A stretch of 23,801 nucleotides of DNA, taken from positions 1 through 23,801 of the forward strand of contig JAYMSP010002519.1 in the NCBI GenBank assembly GCA_036897095.1. The letters are read 5' to 3'. Both the position numbers and the translations under genes were made by a program. Shown in pieces: positions 17,617-23,801 of the stretch. The DNA is from Plantago elongata. Its lineage: Eukaryota > Streptophyta > Magnoliopsida > Lamiales > Plantaginaceae. Position 1 is the first letter of the stretch; each line of letters starts with the position of its first letter. The notes under the pieces were generated by a model, which made no database searches, was not told the origin of the DNA, and worked only from the letters and a program-made list of their open reading frames with translations.

Positions 17617-20600
17617 TCAGTCAGCATCTCCAAGACCATCGCTTCCGTCACCTCTCTTGGATATAGGAGCATAACCAGAATTAGGCCTTTTCTTTTGTGA
17701 AGCGACCACTTCAGCATTTTTTCGCAAGACAGCCCCTGGTGATGGATATGGCCGTTGCTGAAAGAGAGGACCCTGAAATTCGAAATATTCCAAACAGAAA
17801 GTTAGTTCGCGAAAAAATCTCAGCCAATGAGGTGCAAGTGGCAACAGCAGGCTAAGAACTCAATTACACACCGTAGCAGTTGTATCTGCTGCTTTCGGCT
17901 GTACTCCCTTAAGCCCAACAACCCTGTACATTGAAAAATTATGATCAATGGATGGTGGTCAAATCAATTTTTCTTTAACATTTGAGTCATCAGATTACAA
18001 AGACCTGCAACATATTTACATGAGAAAATTGTTTTTGGAATTATGTTCATGTAAGCATATTGACAAGCATTACGATAAGCACCAACTGGAGTGTGTTTTT
18101 TTCCATTGTTTTTCTAGGCACATTTGATAGGAAATAAGAACCGTACCAGCCACCCCGAGGAGCATCTGAATAAGAGCTTGGATCCATGGGGTCCAACTCA
18201 TCATCTTCACCATATGAACGCTTCTTACTTTCCTTTTTGAAGCTTTTTCCAAGTGGGGGTTTCGTATTAGACCTGTACACGCACATCCACCAAATTAAAA
18301 GACTGAAAATTTACCTTTATTATTGGTCAACGCACTCAACTTATGAAGCACATGAGGCTTGCTCATTGAAAGTACTATTACATCCTATGGAATCAGAATA
18401 CCATTTGCTCAGGATGAATGGAAACAAGCCTTTAAATCCCACCCCCAATGTCAACTGTCACGCTCAACAGTTGTACCCTTATAAGCTTCATCAGCTACCA
18501 TTTTTTAAATTGCAGCTATGCAACTTGCTCAATGCCATTTTTACTCCCAAGAACTTTTTTACTCCATTAATTTCATATCAGCCCTGAGAGTTTAAATTGT
18601 ATCCCACAAAAATGCCTCGTGCAAAATTGTAGATTTGAGAAGTAAATGTAAAGACATTACTTGGGTTTGGGAGGCATCTTCTCTGTATCTATGCTGCTAA
18701 TAGCACTGGCAACGATCTGTTGGTTCACTGCAGTGGTTGACAGGTAGTGGCACTGTGGAAGATTATGAAGTCTACATATAGCAAGTGAAACATCAAATGT
18801 ACATTAATTCCATCCACAATATTTGAAACGATGATATAATGGGGGGAAAAACTTTTATCATTTAAGGCCTTGAAATCTACTGAGCAATCTAGGTCACACA
18901 GAAATATTGTTGCATACAAACATAAACCAGGAATCGGCCAACCGGATTACAATACAGACCAAGTAAGGCATGCTGATAGACAAAAAGGCAGGTTTTTCAA
19001 ACAAAAACTAGTATTCAACTAGATGGTATTGACATGGCTAGACAGATGTTACAACAATGCAAACGGATGAAATGGCCTATACTTCACGGTTATGACAAAA
19101 GCATAGATGGCTTCTCCTTGTAAGAAATAGATAAAGCCAGTGCATACTTGCAATTCATTTTAACACAACAAGGTGAACAACATATGCCCAGGATAACTAC
19201 AAGGAAATCACAATAATACTGTTCCCATTTATAATATTATCCAACCAGAGATGCATTTATATCTCACAGAACACTTGAATCACTAAAAATTGGAAGAAAT
19301 AACATGGACTATGGTAGAAAGGCAAAACCAGACCGTGTGCAGTGGTTGCAATGCCCCCAAGACTGTACGAGTCCTACTCCCCACCCGCCACATGACATGC
19401 ATCTAGGTAAAGGGGTTGGCTGAACCCCCACAACCGCAGCATTACTGGTGGAGGCTGCTTTGACATAATGTTGAGATTGGACCTGCTGTTGCCCATGTGG
19501 ATTCTCCCACTGCGAGACATTGGTTTTTCTGTTGTAGTAATATTTTTTACCTGAATATGCAAATAACTGAGAATGCATTGGTCTTTCTGTTAATAAAGCT
19601 ATGAGGAATGCAAGTTTTTCCTTTGTTCACCGTTGAAGCTCATGTTTTGCTACTAAAAGTTAAGCTATAGCTATACCTGTCGTTTCATCAAATGCCTCTG
19701 CCCAATCTTCCAGGGGAGTTTGTGTTGCTGGGATGACTTTACAAACATCATCTGTAGGTTTCTCCCATTGGCTTATTCCCAAGCTCTGGTTATAATAAAA
19801 TAAAGCACCATTTTCAGGATCCCTGGCCTCAATCTACAACATAGATTATCAAGTAAAAAAATATAGATCAGAAACAACATTGAGAGACTGGATCACTGGA
19901 ACATATCCGGTTACATCATTAACCCAACATTACTTCATGCAATCACAAAAACAGATCCTTAATTATTCAGGTTAGTATAGGAATAAATAAACATGGGGAA
20001 ATTCAAAATATATTGGATGAAATTGCACAAATTTTACCTCTCCCCCAGTTGCATGCATAAGAATAGTTTCTGTGCTACCAGATACACATAGGTGAAGAAA
20101 AGATGACTACAGACGTATATCCATAGCATTTGCCACATGCAAATATACACAGATGACCACAACTTAAAAGAATAACATGTGACTTACCCATCCTTGGGGC
20201 AGGTTGCCTGAATTTCTCGCCTGATGAGAATGAGTATCCAATCTCTAGCACCAATTTCCAACAAACATCATTTAGAAAAGAAGAGACAGTGAAGAAAAGG
20301 AGCAAACAGGATAAAAATAAACAACATAAAAATAATGAGAAAACTTAAAGCATTATTAGTAATAGAAAGGATTAGCCCAGCCAAAAATATTGGGAGATCA
20401 TAATTCTCCAGCAGAAATAGCCAATAAAAGGCAGCTTCAGTCCCAACTTTATGCATAGGGAAACAAGACCAATCTGCTTACGTTTTCAATCATGGAAGGT
20501 TTCTGGGTGTTTTGTTCATCTTTTAAGATGCCTCTAGCTCTCAGCTTTTGCTTAAGATATTCAGGCAGGTTGTTTGTCATTGATTTCTGTCCATGGTCAC

Positions 20601-22116
20601 CGTCAACCTCAGCAACTTTCTGGCCATCTTGGGCTTTTCTTTCTGCTGAAATGAGAGGTCATGTTAAACAACTTCACAGGAAATAGATATGTGAAAGACA
20701 ATTTTCTCACCAGGGGTAGAGTTATTGTGTAGTGAAGCACCATGATAGGCACCTCCACCAGGGACACCATATCCATTTCCAATTTCAAAATTGCCTAGCA
20801 TAAAAGGTGAAGACATTAGCATTTTGTAATGGCATTAAACTTTGAACATTGCAAAGATAAATATTCCTACTACACTTCATTGAATTTGAAAGTTTGAAAC
20901 TACTAGTTATTTTCTATAAAGTTCAAAGAAACAAGAATTCACTTAGGATTCATATTCTACTCGACCTCTGCGTAAACAAGGAGCACTATAAAGACTCAAT
21001 GCTTGATGTCCTTTTACATGGAACAAAAACTGAGCACTAATCCCAGACACTTTCAACAAGGGTAGACCAGAGAAGACTTTGTTGGAAGTTATACTTAAGT
21101 TAAATACTGCAGAGAAGCATGTAGGGGAGACTGATGCTTGTTTCTGATTCCCATCTAGGTGAAGCCTGCCCCCACATATTGAGAGAAATAATTAATTGTT
21201 GCTGTAGCTGTATGTTTAGTTACTTGGTTTTTGTTAAAGAATTATCTAAAGAAAGATTTACTGTTGTCGTTGTTGTAAGCATTCTTGGTTTATGTTGTAT
21301 GCACAATATTCAAACAAGGAAGAGGAATAAAATGATTAAGGGAAACATAGTCTAGAATATGGGAACAACCTTCATCAGTAGAGCTAGGCTTTCCACGTTT
21401 TGAGGCCATTTCTGTCCGGTGCTGTGACGTCATTTTAAGGAGATGCTCCTGGAGAACAGGAAAACATTAAGCAACCATATAACTGTTTCAAGCAGAACCC
21501 TAATGCATCACTTGAAAAACAGGGTGCTGGTGCAACAGTAAATGAACACACACATAGATGTGAAATTGGAAAACTCATAACACCTTTAGAGCGTTTGGGT
21601 CTTGACGTCCAGATAAAATGTCCCGATTCTCAGATAAACCAGTTCCATTGCCTGATTCTCTGCATACATGAATATACGTGTCATTGTAATTGTATATACA
21701 AATACTGATTCAACATTTCGGGCAGAAAGCACGGTATATATTCAGGACAAACCTCTGGGTCTGTATAACCACTTGAGTAGCCCTTTCCTAAAAGAGAACA
21801 CAGCAGCACGGCAAAATTAGATAAAACTGACCCACAAGTATAAACGAGTAACATATCAAACCTAACAATAAAGATAAATTACTTGTTCATGCAACACAGC
21901 ATTCTGCGCAGCAGCTTCAATATCACTATTGGCCCCAAATAGCACTTGAGAACCATTGTATCCTTGAGTGCCGGTTACTGGCAAGGATGCACCATAAGAA
22001 CCATTGTACCGTTGAGTATCCGTTACTGGCAAGGATGCACCATAAGAAAAGTTGACACGCGAATTCGACGCGGTTTCAGTTCCCGGGGGCACTAGCTGAT
22101 CATAGTGATCGCCCAT
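17617..22116 (-). CDS. PQBP1-like WW-domain splicing adaptor
   Basis: Thirteen coding exons join in phase: 22116-21883, 21787-21753, 21659-21584, 21448-21370, 20794-20711, 20645-20482, 20220-20188, 19833-19677, 19586-19329, 18727-18661, 18272-18147, 17923-17872 and 17772-17617 (506 residues). Features in order: a 16-residue tandem repeat (about 25-56), [15 protein letters not shown] (196-210), a WW domain from LPQGW (231-235) to SQWEKP (256-261), a second WW-like segment with KKYYYN and SQWENP that lacks its first Trp (ends 317), Cys pairs CX2C-X13-CX2C (350-370), basic patches, then [16 protein letters not shown] (423-438). The last motif and the WW domain are hallmarks of polyglutamine-binding protein 1, a nuclear partner of the U5 snRNP 15-kDa protein. 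A splicing role is inferred from that family. The 19329 donor (TCTG|GTTTTG) is weak but is the site I found that keeps phase. AATAAA overlaps the stop region. Confidence 0.9.
20038..20106 (-). other. Candidate in-frame cassette exon in the PQBP1-like gene
   Basis: Inside the intron that splits the first WW domain (20187-19834), a 69-base stretch is bounded by gtctgtag and GTAAAA. It is open for 23 codons in the phase of both neighbours (ends HATGGE). Including it would insert 23 residues right after the first WW tryptophan. Skipping it gives a textbook WW domain, so it is left out of the main model. It may be chance. Confidence 0.25.
21952..22047 (-). repeat. 48-bp tandem duplication inside PQBP1-like exon 1
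   Basis: Positions 21952-21999 and 22000-22047 are head-to-tail copies that match at 43 of 48 bases by eye. They encode [16 protein letters not shown] and [16 protein letters not shown], so the duplication is in frame and adds 16 residues to a low-complexity N-terminus. Confidence 0.9.
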
Positions 22117-22123
22117 CGGCTCA

Positions 22124-22520
22124 ACTTAACAGATTATCACTAGAAATTCCAACAAAAACTGCATAATCAGCTAAATAATGGAACATAACCGAAATAAACT
22201 CTGATAATAACGCCTTAACAGATTGTCAAAATTGCGAAATCAGAACAGTAAATCATGAGCATTAATGGAAATCATATAAATGAAGCTCTAATACTTCCAA
22301 TAATGCGTATATGGTGGAATTGGGTAAAAAAAACATAGTTATGAACCCTAGCTGGTGGAAACACACAAGAAGCATAACAATGGAAATACATACGAGAAGA
22401 AATGCGTGTAGAAGGTGAGATAATCGTACCTGAGCTTGCCCAAATAGAGGTCTGAAGTTGTAAATGTTCACTGGAAATCACTGAATTTTCTATTTCGAAC
22501 GAAATTGGCAATGTGCAGCA
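22124..22520 (-). promoter_or_regulatory. 5' UTR exon and intron of the PQBP1-like gene
   Basis: On the minus strand a donor CTCAG|GTACG ends a leader exon at 22430, and ctgttaag|TTGAGCCG (22124) makes an acceptor eight bases before the ATG at 22116. A 5' UTR intron of about 305 bases is therefore plausible. The transcription start would lie near 22500. No TATA box is obvious. Confidence 0.4.
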
Positions 22521-23196
22521 GTTACAGCGTTGGGTACAATATTTTCTTGATTCGAGTCTTTGGGCTCTTGGACTTGGAACAATTCCACACTATGGGCTAG
22601 TGTTGAGTCTCAGTCTCGTGGCCCATATGGCATGATTGGGATTTTGCCATTTTCGTTTTTCATTTTCTTTTCTCAAAATCAAATCATTGTATAAAATATT
22701 ATAGAAATCAGATTAATTTTGTTCAACTTTGTTAAGGGCAAGTATCATATTCTTTAAGCAATTGGAAGATGTAACTTCATATATTAAAATATGAATTCTT
22801 AGAAAGAAGAAAACAATTAGTTAAAGGGCAGGTGTTTAGCGGCTAAAGGGGAAAATATTTTAATTAAATGTATATATTCAAAGTAGTATAATACTACAAT
22901 ACATGGCGAGTGGAGACCTTCCAATTGAAATGCATTTTGATAATTTTCAGTATAAATTTTCAGAAATCTTCATAAACCCCCAGTTTTACTACTTGGCGCG
23001 TAGGCACGTGCTATACATAGTACGAAACTTCTTCTCTCCCATACCTCTTCTTCCCCAGCCTCTTATATTTTGTCCACCCAAATCTTATTTCCATTACAAC
23101 ATTCTCTAAACAAATCAATTGATAAAACAATCTATGTCAAAATTTTCATCTTGATTGGAGCTTCACAATGATATAATTAAGTCATTTTTCGTTTCC
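22521..23196 (+). promoter_or_regulatory. Divergent intergenic region with G-box before a PPR relic
   Basis: No gene was seen. A perfect G-box CACGTG lies at 23005-23010, followed by a CT-rich leader-like tract (23030-23110) that leads to the ATG at 23197. The position suits a surviving promoter of the PPR gene copy. The left part may hold the start of the PQBP1-like transcript. Confidence 0.35.
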
Positions 23197-23801
23197 ATGT
23201 CTCAAAACCCTTCTCTTCACCTTCTCCCTACTCTTCGCCGCCGGAATCCGCCCCACCATCTTCCTCAATCGTTTCAGAGTACTCCACCGAGATGCCACGA
23301 AGAATGGATGTTAATTTTCAGAATTTCGATCTGAATTTATCGAAAATTTGTCTTCTTTTGATAATGAGATAGAATAGAGAAAGCAGTGCCATGTTCTTGC
23401 TGAAATTATTGGTTGGATTCTACAAGTTGTACCTTGTTTAGGCCTTGTGTACATCTCACTCACTCTTGTTCATTGATTACAATAATCTTGTTCTCAAGTG
23501 CTTGGGAAATGGATTGATGAGGCTTTCACTGGGATACATGAAGAAAGTGAGGGAAGTGGGTCATTTAATATCTTACTTGGTTTTCAACCGCCTCGTTATA
23601 CTTTGCTCGTCTCCGGGTCGCAAGAAGATGATTCCTAAAATCTTGTTGCATATATGTTTCCGAACGTCTCAACTTATAACATTTTGTTAAAGATTGAAGC
23701 TGATGAACATGACATTACGGGCTTGATGAAGGTCTTTGGTAATATGATCCGGATGAGATAACTTACTCCATCTTGGTTGTTGCACATGTTGTGGCAAGGT
23801 T
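23197..23801 (+). pseudogene. P-class PPR gene relic, cut by the window edge
   Basis: An ATG at 23197 opens MSQNPSLHLLPTLRRRNPPH, an Arg- and Ser-bearing start like an organelle transit peptide, closed by TGA after 45 residues. Farther on, three frames carry PPR-like text in order: YNNLVLKCLGNGLM, YMKKVREVGHL and LVFNRLVILCSSPGRKKMIP (within 23445-23690), then FPNVSTYNILLKIEADEHD and GLMKVFGNM (frame from 23651, TAA at 23759), then YDPDEITYSILVVAHVVAR (from 23743 to the edge). A PPR repeat is about 35 residues with a ...TYNILL-type helix start, as seen here. The needed frame changes near 23650 and 23743 and the early stops mean this copy is not translatable as one protein, unless it is unusually spliced. 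Functional PPR proteins bind organelle RNA. The rest lies outside the window. Confidence 0.65.

Noticed and set aside
18186-18587. 133-codon plus-strand frame
   Set aside because: It overlaps a well-supported minus-strand exon encoding the PQBP1 C-terminal motif and has no domain.
19374-19562. 62-codon minus-strand frame overlapping the WW2 exon
   Set aside because: It is the shifted-frame shadow of the exon at 19586-19329.
21134-21355. 73-codon plus-strand frame
   Set aside because: It lies inside an intron of the PQBP1-like gene (between exons ending 21370 and starting 20794) and has no domain.
1-23801. tRNA, rRNA or CRISPR features
   Set aside because: No tRNA B-box of GGTTCGANTCC type, no rRNA-like tract and no regularly spaced repeats were noticed by eye.

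Overview
The window looks like nuclear DNA of a flowering plant, probably an asterid and perhaps Lamiales. It is AT-rich, has spliced genes with GT-AG introns, a CACTA transposon, a Copia fossil, a late-blight R1-like NLR and a B-sister MADS gene that resembles petunia FBP24 and Antirrhinum DEFH21. The lineage guess rests on remembered family resemblance, not on a search.

Left third (1-8500) is mostly transposon debris. It opens with two adjacent perfect hairpins (41-107). A short basic minus-strand reading frame (656-797) could be a stranded last exon. A complete-ended CACTA (En/Spm) element follows (1391-3934), with CACTACAAAAA ends and a TAA target duplication. It is a deletion derivative: a transposase-associated domain remnant abuts a Transposase_24 remnant with no catalytic core between. 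A Copia 3' end and LTR-like fossil occupies about 5720-6450. At about 6843-6905 a short stretch echoes the 3' flank of the NLR gene further right.

Middle (8500-15100) holds two host genes. An intact single-exon CC-NB-ARC-LRR gene of 883 residues lies on the plus strand (8560-11211). On the minus strand is a B-sister MIKC MADS-box gene, reconstructed here as six coding exons (14534 to 12303) encoding 260 residues, or 253 with an alternative acceptor. One exon covers the K-domain stretch that is normally split by an intron.

Right third (17600-22500) is a 13-exon minus-strand gene reconstructed as a plant PQBP1 homologue of 506 residues. It has one good and one degenerate WW domain, a CX2C-X13-CX2C cluster and the PQBP1 C-terminal [16 protein letters not shown] motif. 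Its upstream region faces a plus-strand P-class PPR pseudogene that runs off the right edge (23197-23801).

The genes do not form a pathway: immune receptor, seed-coat/ovule regulator, splicing-linked adaptor and organelle RNA-binding relic are ordinary plant neighbours. I found no convincing undescribed system. The best leads are gene-structure oddities in the MADS and PQBP1 genes. All exon borders were read by eye from splice sites and reading phase, without transcript data.
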